Source of the DNA: JBOGUF01 sp050696075
GTDB lineage: Bacteria > Chloroflexota > Chloroflexia > Thermomicrobiales > UBA6265
Reading direction: 5' to 3'
Length of the DNA: 64,000 nt
Assembly: GCA_050696075.1 (NCBI GenBank)
Contig: JBOGUF010000126.1
Coordinates: 71,306 to 135,305 of the forward strand
Positions 1 to 8,664 of this stretch are shown here, in pieces. Positions within the stretch are counted from its first letter, which is position 1. Each line of letters opens with the position of its first letter. Under the pieces are notes generated by a model, which was not told where the DNA came from, did not search any database, and saw only the letters and a list, made by a program, of their open reading frames with translations. A program made the translations under genes and the position numbers.

Positions 1-540
1 ATCGACGCTGCCGTTGGTCACGAACAAGCGCAATGTGGCGCTCTGGACCGCCCCGGTCACGCCGGAAACGGTGAAACGCAGGTAACTCTCCTCGGCCGGG
101 TCCCCTCCGCCGTCGACGCCAAACGCGGTGGACGTGCCGAAATTCCAGGTCGGGTTGGCTGCCCGCACCCGCGCGTCGGCCTCGGCCGCAATCGTGATCG
201 TCGGCGGCGTCGCGGTCGGTGTGGGACTCGGCGTCGCCGTCGCGGTCGGCTCCGAGGTCGGCGTGGCGGTCGGTTCCGGCGTCGGCGTGACGGTCGGCAG
301 CGGCGTTGGCGTCTCCGTTGGAATGGGCGTCGGCGTCTCGGTCGGCAGCGGCGTCGGTGTCTCCGTTGGAACGGGAATCGGCGTCTCGGTCGGTGGCGGC
401 TCCTCCTGCGCGGCTGCCCACGTCCTCGCCGGTTCCATATTGACGATCAAGACGAGCCCGAAGATGAGCAACAGGGAACCCACCAGGGCAGCAACGACGA
501 CGCGATGCATGGCAGCAATTCCTTCGCGGCGGTCGCTCAT
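1..540 (-). CDS. Secreted protein with TPTP-rich stalk and CBM96/DNRLRE-like domain (3' end outside window)
   Basis: The reading frame is open from an ATG at 540 to the left edge, so the C-terminus is missing. Residues about 10-45 form one hydrophobic export segment (VVVAALVGSLLLIFGLVLIV). About 60 residues of Pro-Thr-Glu repeats (TETPTP, TPTPEPTAT) follow, a flexible wall or secretion linker. Then comes the start of a beta-sandwich domain (ADARVRAANPTWNFGTST, later YLRFTVSGVTG), the pattern of DNRLRE/CBM96 carbohydrate-binding domains. An ATG at 510 is also possible; 540 has GGGAG five bases upstream. It lies 89 bp after the sugar aminotransferase on the same strand and may be co-transcribed with it. 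The plus-strand frame over it, rich in Val-Gly, is only the antisense of the repeats. Confidence 0.72.
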   Translation of the reverse strand, partial: MSDRREGIAAMHRVVVAALVGSLLLIFGLVLIVNMEPARTWAAAQEEPPPTETPIPVPTETPTPLPTETPTPIPTETPTPLPTVTPTPEPTATPTSEPTATATPSPTPTATPPTITIAAEADARVRAANPTWNFGTSTAFGVDGGGDPAEESYLRFTVSGVTGAVQSATLRLFVTNGSVD

Positions 541-628
541 GGTCTCCCACGCTCCGAGCGGATCACGATGCGGGGCGGGGTCGCCGAGAGCAACGTCGTC
601 TCGATCGTTCTCCAGGACATCCGGGTCT

Positions 629-1792
629 CTACCGCGAAAGGACTAAGACGGCATCTCGTTGTGCTGACACGGGACCCTGCCGCGGTGCGACGCCGGCGCC
701 GAGCGCCTCGCGGACCGCCGCGGCCACCCGCTCCAGGTCGTCGTCGCTCAGAGTCGGCGACGATGGCAAGTTGATGCCTCGCCGCGCCAGCGATTCGGCA
801 ATCGGCAACGTCTCTCCCGTGTTGTAGGCCGGCATCGTGTGGATCGGGTAGAAGAACGGCCGGGTCTCGATCCCCTGCTCGGCAAGCCGCGCCATCACCG
901 CGTCCCGGTCGTGCCGCCGCTCGTCCTCGAGCAGGATCGAGCACATCCAGTAGACGCTCCGCGCCCACGGCTCCTCAGGCGCCAGCGCGATCCCCGGCAC
1001 GTCGGCCAGCAGCTCGGCGTAGGCGCGGGCAATTGCGCGTTTGCGGTGGATGATCTCGTCGGCGCGCGCCAGTTGGGCCATCCCGATCGCGGCCTGGATA
1101 TTGGTGAGGCGGTAGTTGTAGCCGATCACGGGGTGCCAGTACTTGCGCGTCGGGTCCATGCCGTGGTCGCGCAATTGGCGCATCTTCGCCGCGAGCGCCG
1201 CGTCGTCCGTGACGACCATCCCCCCCTCGCCGGTGGTGAAGACTTTGTTGCCGTAAAACGAGAAGCAGGCCATCGTGCCGAAGGAACCGACGCGCCGGCC
1301 GCGGATCTCCGCGCCGTGCGCCTCCGCGGCGTCTTCGATCACCGCGATCCCGTGCCGGCCGGCGATGGCGCCGATGGCGTCCATGTCGCAGGGATGACCG
1401 TAGAGGTGGACCGGGATGATCGCCTTGGTCCGCTCCGTGATCGCTGCCTCGATCGCGCGCGGGTCGATGCACCAGGTGGCCGGGTCGCAGTCGGCGAAGA
1501 CTACCGACGCACCGACATAGCGGGCGGCGTTCGCCGTCGCCACGAAGGTCAGCGTCGGCACGATCACCTCGTCGCCCGGTCCGACATCGAGCGCAAGCAG
1601 GGCAAGATGGAGGGCGGTCGTTCCGTTCGAGGTCGAAACGCCGTACGACGCCTGGCAAAACGCCGGAAACGCCCGCTCGAACGCCTCGACGTAGGCGCCC
1701 TTGGAGGAGATCCACCCTGAGCGTATGCACTCGACGACCGCCTCAACCTCGGCTTCCCCCAGCATCGGTTCCGCAACGGGTATCGTTCTCAT
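629..1792 (-). CDS. DegT/DnrJ/EryC1/StrS-family sugar aminotransferase
   Basis: This is a PLP-dependent aminotransferase that puts an amino group on a nucleotide-linked keto-sugar, as in perosamine or 4-amino-4,6-dideoxy-sugar synthesis. Its 387 residues are normal for the family. The N-terminus has the usual substrate loop (IPVAEPMLGEAEVEAV, SGWISSKG), then SNGTTALHLAL for phosphate binding, IEDAAEAHGA, and the PLP lysine in FSFYGNK (Lys183). The start at 1792 is chosen because GGAGGGA lies eight bases upstream and the fold begins right after; a longer frame to 1888 is open but has low-complexity Arg-rich sequence. It is divergent from the polysaccharide operon and shares its promoter region. 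The exact sugar cannot be read from sequence. Confidence 0.9.
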   Translation of the reverse strand: MRTIPVAEPMLGEAEVEAVVECIRSGWISSKGAYVEAFERAFPAFCQASYGVSTSNGTTALHLALLALDVGPGDEVIVPTLTFVATANAARYVGASVVFADCDPATWCIDPRAIEAAITERTKAIIPVHLYGHPCDMDAIGAIAGRHGIAVIEDAAEAHGAEIRGRRVGSFGTMACFSFYGNKVFTTGEGGMVVTDDAALAAKMRQLRDHGMDPTRKYWHPVIGYNYRLTNIQAAIGMAQLARADEIIHRKRAIARAYAELLADVPGIALAPEEPWARSVYWMCSILLEDERRHDRDAVMARLAEQGIETRPFFYPIHTMPAYNTGETLPIAESLARRGINLPSSPTLSDDDLERVAAAVREALGAGVAPRQGPVSAQRDAVLVLSR

Positions 1793-1905
1793 GATCCGTT
1801 CCCTCCAGATACGTTTCCGGGTCCCGCGCGCCCGCGGTCGGCGGAGCCGACTCCACGACGCTCGCCGTCCTGGGGTCATGCCCCTCATGGACAGCAGAAA
1901 CGTGC

Positions 1906-1935
1906 TTGTCGTAGCCTATTAGTACTAGTATACTA
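1906..1935 (+). promoter_or_regulatory. Sigma70-like promoter of the polysaccharide operon with overlapping palindromes
   Basis: TTGTCG (1906-1911), a 17-base spacer and TATACT (1929-1934) form a near-consensus promoter pointing at the operon starting at 1993. The spacer and -10 box contain two interlocked palindromes, TAGTACTA (1920-1927) and TAGTATACTA (1926-1935). Such AT-rich symmetric sequence is rare in this GC-rich DNA. TAGTACTA recurs at the promoter of the Xre regulator gene at 9.7 kb and at 13999. A regulator site is inferred, not shown. Confidence 0.55.
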
Positions 1936-1992
1936 CGGCTAGGCCTATATTGTCGCGGTTGCGTCCGCGCTCACGCCTGCCGGCTCGGTCTG

Positions 1993-3345
1993 GTGCGGGC
2001 GGGCAACGGATCGGGGAACGACAGCGTGCTGGCGCCGCTGATCGAGGCGTGGAACGCCGCCGGGATCAGATACTGCATCCTCCACGGCTACGAGGGGTAC
2101 CCGGAGCGGGTGCCATCGGATGTCGATTGCCTGATGCCAGCCGCGATGCTGCCACGGCGGCTGGCCACGACGTTTCAGCCGAACGGCAGCTCCGCCAAAA
2201 GCGCGGTTGTGCAGTGGCTTCAACACGAAGCCACCGCCCACTACTTCATCGTTGCTCACAAGGAATCGGGCCGCCCCTGGAGCTTTCTCCCGATCGACGC
2301 CTCCTCCGACTACCGCCGCAATGGCCGCGTTTTCTACCGCGGCGACGAGATCTTGGCGACGCGCCGGCGGTCTGGCAGCTTCTGGATCCCCTCACCAGCG
2401 GTCGAGTTCGGGTACTACCTGGCCAAAAAACTGGCCAAGGGCTCGCTGACGACGGCTCACGGCGGGAGGCTGAGCGAACTCTATCGCCACGACCCATCCG
2501 GGTGTGACCGGGAGATCGTCCGCCTCCTGGGCCACAACCGCGGACGGCTCGTCATCGCTGCCGCTTCGTCAGGGCGTTGGGATGAGGTCCAGCGGAGCCT
2601 CGCAATGCTTCGCGCGCACCTGCTTAGGCAGGCCGCCGTCCGCCGTCCGCTTGAGACGGCCGGTTACTGGGTAACCAACCTGGCGCGCCTGGCCGCGCGT
2701 GTCGTCCGGCCGACCGGGCTCCTCGTCGCCATCCTCGGCGCCGACGGTTCGGGGAAGTCGACCGTCATCGCGGCCGTGCAACGCGATCTCGCGCCGGCAT
2801 TCCGGCGCACCGACCGGCGGCACTTTGCCCCAGCGTTGTTCCGCGGGGCGTCGTCGACGACTCCGGTGAGCGATCCCCACGGGCTGCCGCCGCGCTCCTG
2901 GCCGGCCTCGATCGCCAAGACCCTCTACTGGCTCTTCGACTACACGGTCGGGTATCACCTCATCCTCCGCCCGGCCCTGGTCCGCTCGACATTCGTGCTC
3001 TTTGATCGCTATCTCCTGGATGCCCTCGTCGATCCCAAGCGCTACCGCTTCGCCGCGCCGTCCTGGTGGCTCCGCCTGGTCTGGGCGATCGTGCCGAAGC
3101 CGGATCTCGTCATCCTGCTCGACGCGCCGCCGGAGGTGCTGCAGAACCGCAAGCGGGAAGTGCCCTTCGCGGAATCGGCGCGGCAGCGTGATTCCTACCG
3201 GCAGCTCGTCCAGACCATGCCGAACGGACGGATCGTCGACGCCGCTCAACCGCTCGACCGCGTCGTCGCCGACGTGAACGACACCATCGTCGAGTTCCTC
3301 GCGGCCCGCACCGCGGACCGGCTGGGGTTGGAGGCGCGGCCGTGA
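1993..3345 (+). CDS. Nucleotidyltransferase-like / thymidylate-kinase-like fusion protein
   Basis: First gene of the five-gene polysaccharide operon, GTG start, 450 residues. The N-terminal half (about 10-130) looks like a minimal nucleotidyltransferase-type domain (GIRYCILHGYEGYPERVPSDVDCLM, with a DVD acidic pair). The C-terminal half is a P-loop kinase of the thymidylate-kinase type: Walker A GADGSGKST at residues 249-257, a DRY-like VLFDRYLLDAL, and a LID-type Arg-rich stretch (LQNRKREVPF). Such two-domain proteins recur in capsule and exopolysaccharide loci, where their substrate is unknown; dTMP synthesis is unlikely here. It overlaps the next gene by four bases (GTGA), implying translational coupling. 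Confidence 0.75.
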   Translation: MRAGNGSGNDSVLAPLIEAWNAAGIRYCILHGYEGYPERVPSDVDCLMPAAMLPRRLATTFQPNGSSAKSAVVQWLQHEATAHYFIVAHKESGRPWSFLPIDASSDYRRNGRVFYRGDEILATRRRSGSFWIPSPAVEFGYYLAKKLAKGSLTTAHGGRLSELYRHDPSGCDREIVRLLGHNRGRLVIAAASSGRWDEVQRSLAMLRAHLLRQAAVRRPLETAGYWVTNLARLAARVVRPTGLLVAILGADGSGKSTVIAAVQRDLAPAFRRTDRRHFAPALFRGASSTTPVSDPHGLPPRSWPASIAKTLYWLFDYTVGYHLILRPALVRSTFVLFDRYLLDALVDPKRYRFAAPSWWLRLVWAIVPKPDLVILLDAPPEVLQNRKREVPFAESARQRDSYRQLVQTMPNGRIVDAAQPLDRVVADVNDTIVEFLAARTADRLGLEARP

Positions 3346-4670
3346 CTGATGCCCGCGCCCTCACCTGGCTGGGTCTCCTGCCGGCGTGCGCCTCGTTGAC
3401 GACGGTCGGCGGCCCGGCCTGGTTCCGCGAGCTTCTGGCGTCCCGCGGCGCCGGGGGACAGGCCGCGATCCTGGTCGCATCGGATTGCCGGAGGTCCGAG
3501 TTGCCCGATCTGGAACCGTTTGCGGGACTCGTCGCCGTCAACTGTCGCCAGGTGTCCGGCCGTGCCCTGCAGGATGCCGGGTTTACCTATGTGCGCGCCT
3601 TTGCCGTCCTCCCCAGCCTGGCGGACGCCCGTTGGTTCGTCCCGCTCGACACCCCGGCCACCTCCGCCGCTGCCTTCCGCCTCTATTCGCCGTTTCGGCC
3701 ACTCGCGCGCCTCAAGCATCTCGGCGTCCGCACCGTCGCCCGTGGCGGGCTCCCGCTCTGGTATCGGGACCGGGTGTTGATCGCCCAGCGGTCCCTCCCC
3801 CCGGTCGAACGAATGCTGAACTCGCTCTTTCCGGGCGGTACGTTGCGGCTAGCGCTGGCTTCAGGCGCCCCTGGTCCGGCGCGCAAGCCGACGGCCCTTG
3901 TTCTCAATGGCGACGGTCAGCCGCTGGCCTTTGCCAAGCTCTCGTCGACGGCCCTGGCCAAGCGACTCGTGCTGCACGAAGCCGAAGTCCTCCGCGCGCT
4001 CGCTTCCATGCCCGGTCCCACGCCGTTCGCGCCCCAACTGCTCTTCGCCGGGGAGGTCGATCAGCTTGTCGTCACCGTACAGAGCGCCCTGCCGGGACGC
4101 CCGGCGCCACGGCGGCTCACCCCTGCCCACCGCGCGCTCCTTGCCGGACTAGGCGCCGGCCCAATCAAGCCCGCGTCCAGTACCGCCATCGTCACTTCCC
4201 TGCGCCATCGCACGGCCTCACTGCCGTCGCCGCGACCGGATCTGTGTACGCTGCTCGACACGGTGATGCCGCGGCTCGAGGCGATGACGCTGCCGACGGC
4301 GGTCGTCCACGGCGACTTCGCACCCTGGAACCTGCGCACGCATGGCGGGGGGGGCGCCGCGTTCGATTGGGAATACGCCCAGCTCAACGGGCTGCCGCTG
4401 CTCGACGAGATGCACCATCAACTCCAGGTCGGCTTTCTCCTTGACGGCTGGACCGCCGATCGCGCCGACGATCGGCTTCTGGCCTTCGCCTCCGCGAGGC
4501 CGCTCGGATTGCGGCCCGATCAGGTGCGGGCATTGCAGGTCGTCTACCTCCTCGACGCGCTGCTTCGGCGGATCGAGGAGGGGCACACCGCCGACGAATT
4601 CCTCTCCGCGCGCTACGAGCACCTGATGCGCCGCCTCGCCCTGATGATGCACCAGGAGGCCGCCGCGTGA
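3342..4670 (+). CDS. Aminoglycoside-phosphotransferase-fold (APH) kinase-like protein
   Basis: The protein has 442 residues and a GTG start overlapping the preceding stop. The C-terminal half carries the APH/choline-kinase signature: Brenner motif HGDFAPWNL beginning at residue 323 and the metal-binding FDWEY at 341-345. The N-terminal 170 residues have no motif I recognise and end in a basic, aromatic stretch. Proteins like this accompany nucleotidyltransferase/kinase fusions in surface-polysaccharide loci and probably phosphorylate a sugar or a lipid-linked intermediate; antibiotic resistance is not implied. It is coupled to both neighbours by four-base overlaps. Confidence 0.72.
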   Translation: MTDARALTWLGLLPACASLTTVGGPAWFRELLASRGAGGQAAILVASDCRRSELPDLEPFAGLVAVNCRQVSGRALQDAGFTYVRAFAVLPSLADARWFVPLDTPATSAAAFRLYSPFRPLARLKHLGVRTVARGGLPLWYRDRVLIAQRSLPPVERMLNSLFPGGTLRLALASGAPGPARKPTALVLNGDGQPLAFAKLSSTALAKRLVLHEAEVLRALASMPGPTPFAPQLLFAGEVDQLVVTVQSALPGRPAPRRLTPAHRALLAGLGAGPIKPASSTAIVTSLRHRTASLPSPRPDLCTLLDTVMPRLEAMTLPTAVVHGDFAPWNLRTHGGGGAAFDWEYAQLNGLPLLDEMHHQLQVGFLLDGWTADRADDRLLAFASARPLGLRPDQVRALQVVYLLDALLRRIEEGHTADEFLSARYEHLMRRLALMMHQEAAA

Positions 4671-5899
4671 GAGTGCTGATGTCGGCCTACGCATGTGAGC
4701 CAAACCGAGGCTCGGAGCCCGGCGTCGGCTGGAACTGGGCGCTCCAGGCCGCCCGCTTCCACGAGGTGTGGGTGCTGACACGCGCCAACAATCGAGCGGC
4801 CATCGACGCCGAGCTGCAACGGCGCCCGGTTCCCAACCTGCACCTGGTCTACCACGACTTGCCGCGCTGGGCGCGCTTCTGGAAGCGGGGCGGTCGCGGC
4901 GTCCACCTCTACTACCTGCTTTGGCAGTTCACCGCGCCGCGCGCGGCGCGTGCCGCCCACCGCCGCAGGCGCTTCGACCTCATCCATCACGTCACCTTCA
5001 ACGCGGTCGACAGCCCCGGCTGGCTCTGGCGCCTCGGCCTCCCCTTCGTGTGGGGACCGGTCGGCGGCGGGCAAGAACCACCGCCCGCGCTGAAGGGTTA
5101 CTTCGGTCGTGCCTGGGGTCGCGAGCGGCGCCGCATCGCCCGCAAGCGGCTGACTCGCTTCAACCCCGTCGTCCGCGCGGCGGTGCGGAGCGCGGCCTGT
5201 ATCTTGGTCGCCAACACCGACACGCAGCGTCTCCTGTCGCGGCTGAAGCCGGCCGTCCTCATCCGTGAGGTCGAAACAGCCGTCAAGGTGCCGGACCCAC
5301 CGGTGCCGCCGGTACCACCCCGAGTCCCTAATGTCGCCGGGATATCCATCCTCTGGGCCGGCCTCCTGATTCCTCGCAAGGCGCCGCTGCTCGCCGTCGA
5401 CGTGCTCGCGGAGCTGCGACGGCGCGAGGTGGCGGCCCGGCTGCAATTCGTCGGCGACGGTCCGCTGCGGGGGCAGATCGAGGCGCACGCGCACGCCCTC
5501 GGCATCGCCGATGCAATCGACCTGCGCGGCCGCGTGCCGTATGAGGCGATGAGCCGGTGCTATGCGAGCGCCGACGTCTTCCTGTTTACCAGCCTCCAGG
5601 ACACCTCGGGCAACGTCCTCCTCGAGGCGATGGCGCACGGGCTGCCGGTGGTCACGCTTGATCACCAGGGCGCGGCGGAGATCGTCGCTGCCGATTGCGG
5701 CATCAAGATCCCGATCGGCGAACCGCCACGGGTCATCGCCGGCTTCGGCGATGCCTTGGAACGCCTGGCCGCGCGGCCCGAGCTACGGCACACCCTGGGG
5801 GAGGCGGGACGGCGGCGTGTGGCGGAGCGCTACCGATGGGACCGGAAGGGTGACCTGCTCCGTCAGCTCTACGCCCGCGCGGTGGGAGTGACCTCGTGA
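4667..5899 (+). CDS. Glycosyltransferase family 4 protein
   Basis: Retaining GT-B glycosyltransferase, 410 residues, acting on the cytoplasmic face of the membrane to extend a lipid-linked glycan. The N-terminus has the GT4 acceptor-domain opening with a glycine-rich loop (MSAYACEPNRGSEPGVGWNW). The C-terminal donor domain starts near ILWAGLLIPRKAP and contains the E-x7-E-type region (VFLFTSLQDTSGNVLLEAMAHG, split here by description only) typical of GT4. The GTG start overlaps the APH-like gene and the stop overlaps the polymerase gene. Donor and acceptor sugars cannot be deduced. Confidence 0.88.
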   Translation: MRVLMSAYACEPNRGSEPGVGWNWALQAARFHEVWVLTRANNRAAIDAELQRRPVPNLHLVYHDLPRWARFWKRGGRGVHLYYLLWQFTAPRAARAAHRRRRFDLIHHVTFNAVDSPGWLWRLGLPFVWGPVGGGQEPPPALKGYFGRAWGRERRRIARKRLTRFNPVVRAAVRSAACILVANTDTQRLLSRLKPAVLIREVETAVKVPDPPVPPVPPRVPNVAGISILWAGLLIPRKAPLLAVDVLAELRRREVAARLQFVGDGPLRGQIEAHAHALGIADAIDLRGRVPYEAMSRCYASADVFLFTSLQDTSGNVLLEAMAHGLPVVTLDHQGAAEIVAADCGIKIPIGEPPRVIAGFGDALERLAARPELRHTLGEAGRRRVAERYRWDRKGDLLRQLYARAVGVTS

Positions 5900-7434
5900 G
5901 ATCCAGAACCCTGCTCCTGCCGGACCACCTCCTTCGCACGCCGGTGGCAGTCGCGCTCCTGGTGATCTTGCTGGCGGCCGGCGCGGGGGGCGCCGCGGTC
6001 GCGGCGCCCTACCTGACGCCGCTCGCGCTGCTCGCCGCCTGCGCCACGCTCTGCGTACTGCCGAGCCTGCCAAAGCTGGGCGGCTTGGTCAACCTCGCCC
6101 TCCGCCTCCGCTGGTGGCAGGCGCTCTGGCTGGCGCTCTACCTCAGCGGCCTCACGCTGCGCGTACGGACCTCCGACGCGGCGGTCGACGCCCCGGTCGA
6201 CGCCGCGGCGGCGGTGCGCATCGCCCTGGTCGCCTTGACCGGATTCGGCGTGCTGCTGGCAATGGCGTTCGGCAAGGTCGACCTCCTGGCGGCGATGAGT
6301 CGCGGCTTCTTCCTGCCGCTCCTCTTCTTCAATCTGGCGAACATCGCCTCGACCGCCTGGTCGGTCAATCCCGGTTGGACGCTCTACAAGTCGATCGAGC
6401 ACACGATCGACACGATGCTGATCGCGGTCATCGTCTCGCACCTGCGGACGACCGACGAGTACAAGCGTCTCTTCGACTGGACCTGGCTCCTGAGCGGCCT
6501 CGTGCTCCTCAGCGTCGGCTTTGGCGCCATCTGGGCCCCTGATCGGGCGCTGTCGCACGGCACGGGCGCCCTCGGCGTCAGCATCGAAGGCGTCATACCG
6601 GTGGTCTCCCGCAATGGAGTCGGCGGCCTCTCCGCGCTCCTGTCGGTCGTGGCCATCGCCCGGATCGCCACGGGGTCGGCGAACCGCCGTCTCTACGCCT
6701 GCCTCCTGGGCATTTCCGCCACCATGCTGATCATCTCCCAGACGCGGTCCGCTCTCTTGCCGGTGGTTCTGGCGGTGCCCTTTGTGCTCATCGCCACCAG
6801 GCGAACGCGCTGGTTGGTTCCGTTCGGTATCGTCGTCGTCGCCATGGTCGCCATGGGCGGGCTGCGCGATCCCATCGAAGCCTATGTGCTCCGGGAAAGC
6901 CAATTCACGCAACAGAACGCCACCTTGAGCGGCCGGCTCTACTATTGGTCGTTCGCCTGGGAACAATTCGAAGAGCGCCCACTAACCGGCTACGGCGCCT
7001 ACGCCGGCGGACGCTTCCTGGTCGGCCAAGCGTTCGACGAGACGTTGTCCAGCGCGCACGGCGCCTTCCCGGAGATCCTGATCGGGACGAGTATCTGGGG
7101 CGTCCTCCCCATCTTCGCGCTCCTGGTCGGCGTCTGGGTCTTCCTCTTGCGCCGGGTCTGGACCTTTGCCCGTCGCGGAGCAGGGCTGGGACTCGAGCAG
7201 GCGCTGGCGATCGAGGCCACCGCCGCGCTGATTGTCGTCACCGTGCGCGCCTTCTTCACCGTCGAACTGATCTGGCACCCCTCCCTGACGTTCCTGGCGA
7301 TCGTCGGCTACGCCGAGTATTTGCGCCGACAGGGACGGCTGGCGACTGAGACAGCCGCGGCGATCCCCGCGGCTAAGACGTCGTACCGAACTGAAGCGAG
7401 CGGGAGGGCCGGTGCGCGTCCTGCTGGTCCATAA
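5896..7434 (+). CDS. O-antigen ligase/polymerase-like integral membrane protein
   Basis: The protein has 512 residues with about ten to twelve hydrophobic segments, beginning at residues 14-40 and ending near residue 490. A larger soluble loop lies around residues 330-400 (LRESQFTQQNATLSGRLYYW, TGYGAYAGG), as in the Wzy_C/WaaL family, whose periplasmic loop carries the active site. In this operon it most likely polymerises repeat units or ligates the glycan outside the membrane. The start overlaps the previous glycosyltransferase by four bases; its tail overlaps the next gene by 23 bases. Polymerase and ligase roles cannot be told apart from sequence. Confidence 0.83.
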   Translation: MRSRTLLLPDHLLRTPVAVALLVILLAAGAGGAAVAAPYLTPLALLAACATLCVLPSLPKLGGLVNLALRLRWWQALWLALYLSGLTLRVRTSDAAVDAPVDAAAAVRIALVALTGFGVLLAMAFGKVDLLAAMSRGFFLPLLFFNLANIASTAWSVNPGWTLYKSIEHTIDTMLIAVIVSHLRTTDEYKRLFDWTWLLSGLVLLSVGFGAIWAPDRALSHGTGALGVSIEGVIPVVSRNGVGGLSALLSVVAIARIATGSANRRLYACLLGISATMLIISQTRSALLPVVLAVPFVLIATRRTRWLVPFGIVVVAMVAMGGLRDPIEAYVLRESQFTQQNATLSGRLYYWSFAWEQFEERPLTGYGAYAGGRFLVGQAFDETLSSAHGAFPEILIGTSIWGVLPIFALLVGVWVFLLRRVWTFARRGAGLGLEQALAIEATAALIVVTVRAFFTVELIWHPSLTFLAIVGYAEYLRRQGRLATETAAAIPAAKTSYRTEASGRAGARPAGP

Positions 7435-8587
7435 CCGTTATCAGTACGCCGGCGGGGAAGATGCCGTCTTCGCGGCCGAAGGCGCGCTGCTTCGGCAGCA
7501 TGGGCACGAAGTCGTCGAGTACGTCGACGACAACGACCGCATCGACGGCATCAACCATCTCCGGCTGGCGGTCGACACGATTTGGTCGCGCGACGCTCAT
7601 GCCAGGCTGCGCGCGCTGATCCGCGAGCGCCGGCCCCAGGTCGCCCACTTCCACAACACCTTCCCCCTCATTTCCCCGGCCGCCTACGCGGCCTGTCAGG
7701 CGGAAGGCGTCGCCGTCGTCCAGACCCTGCACAACTATCGGCTCATCTGCCCGGCCGCCAACCTCTTCCGGGACGGCCGGGTCTGCGAGGATTGCCTGGG
7801 CCGCCCGCTCCCCTGGCCGGGTGTCCGCCACGCCTGCTACCGCGGCTCACGGGCGCAAACGGCCGTCGCCGCCGCCATGCTGACCACCCATCGCCTGCGC
7901 CGCACCTGGCAGCGCGACGTCGATCTCTACATCGCTTTAACCGAGTTCTCCCGCCAGAAATTGATCGCCGGCGGCCTGCCACCGGAGAAGTGCGTCGTTA
8001 AACCGAACTTCATCGAGCCCGATCCGGGCGCAAAGATGACCGCGGGCGATTTCTTCTTGTTTGTCGGACGCCTGACCGTGGATAAAGGAGTACGCACGCT
8101 GCTTCAGGCATGGCGTTCCGGCTTACCTCCGACGCGGCTGCACATCGCCGGCGATGGCCCGCTCGTCGCCACAGTTGAAGAGGCCACCGTCGCCACTGGC
8201 ATCCACTTTTGGGGACGCATTCCGCAGTCCGCGGTCTTGGATCAGATGCACGGTGCCCGTGCTCTCGTCTTTCCCTCGGAGTGGTACGAGAGCTTCCCGG
8301 TCACCATCGTCGAGGCCTTCGCCTGCGGCCTCCCGGTTATTGCCGCTCGGCTCGGAGCGATGCCGGAGATCGTCGACGATGGGCGGACCGGCATCCTCTT
8401 CACGCCGGGAGACGCCAAAGACCTCGCGGCAAAGGTCGCCTGGGCCTGGGATCACCCCACCGAACTCAGTCGGATGGGCGTTGAAGCGCGACGCGAATAC
8501 GAAGCGAAGTACACCGCCGAAGCCAATTACGGGTTGCTCAAGAACATATACGCGCGGACAATCCGGCAAGCAGAAGGCTGTTGTTAG
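7412..8587 (+). CDS. Glycosyltransferase family 4 protein
   Basis: Last gene of the operon, 391 residues, GTG start inside the end of the polymerase gene. It has the GT4 layout: N-terminal MRVLLVHNRYQYAGGED, an acceptor region with HNYRLICPAANLFRDG and Cys residues (CEDCLGRPL), then a donor domain with FLFVGRLTVDKGVRTLLQA and the FPSEWYESFPVTIVEAFACG acid pair. The variant with HNYR...C..C is common among exopolysaccharide mannosyl- and rhamnosyl-type transferases, but specificity is not established. A strong inverted repeat follows the stop. Confidence 0.88.
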   Translation: MRVLLVHNRYQYAGGEDAVFAAEGALLRQHGHEVVEYVDDNDRIDGINHLRLAVDTIWSRDAHARLRALIRERRPQVAHFHNTFPLISPAAYAACQAEGVAVVQTLHNYRLICPAANLFRDGRVCEDCLGRPLPWPGVRHACYRGSRAQTAVAAAMLTTHRLRRTWQRDVDLYIALTEFSRQKLIAGGLPPEKCVVKPNFIEPDPGAKMTAGDFFLFVGRLTVDKGVRTLLQAWRSGLPPTRLHIAGDGPLVATVEEATVATGIHFWGRIPQSAVLDQMHGARALVFPSEWYESFPVTIVEAFACGLPVIAARLGAMPEIVDDGRTGILFTPGDAKDLAAKVAWAWDHPTELSRMGVEARREYEAKYTAEANYGLLKNIYARTIRQAEGCC

Positions 8588-8604
8588 GCGCCATCATCCA
8601 TCTC

Positions 8605-8644
8605 CGTCGTCCCGAGCTTATCGCTCGCCAAGCTCGGGACGACG
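8605..8644. terminator. Hairpin between convergent genes, probable bidirectional terminator
   Basis: A perfect 15-base inverted repeat (CGTCGTCCCGAGCTT at 8605-8619, AAGCTCGGGACGACG at 8630-8644) with a 10-base loop sits in the 77-base gap between two convergent genes. There is no U-tract, so termination is inferred from position and stem strength. The arm resembles the dispersed CGTC(A)TTCCGA repeats elsewhere in the window. Confidence 0.5.
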
Positions 8645-8664
8645 GGCGCGCACGGCTCCCCGGA

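Noticed and set aside
128..646. Plus-strand frame rich in Val-Gly repeats
   Set aside because: It is the antisense of the TPTP-rich stalk of the minus-strand secreted protein.
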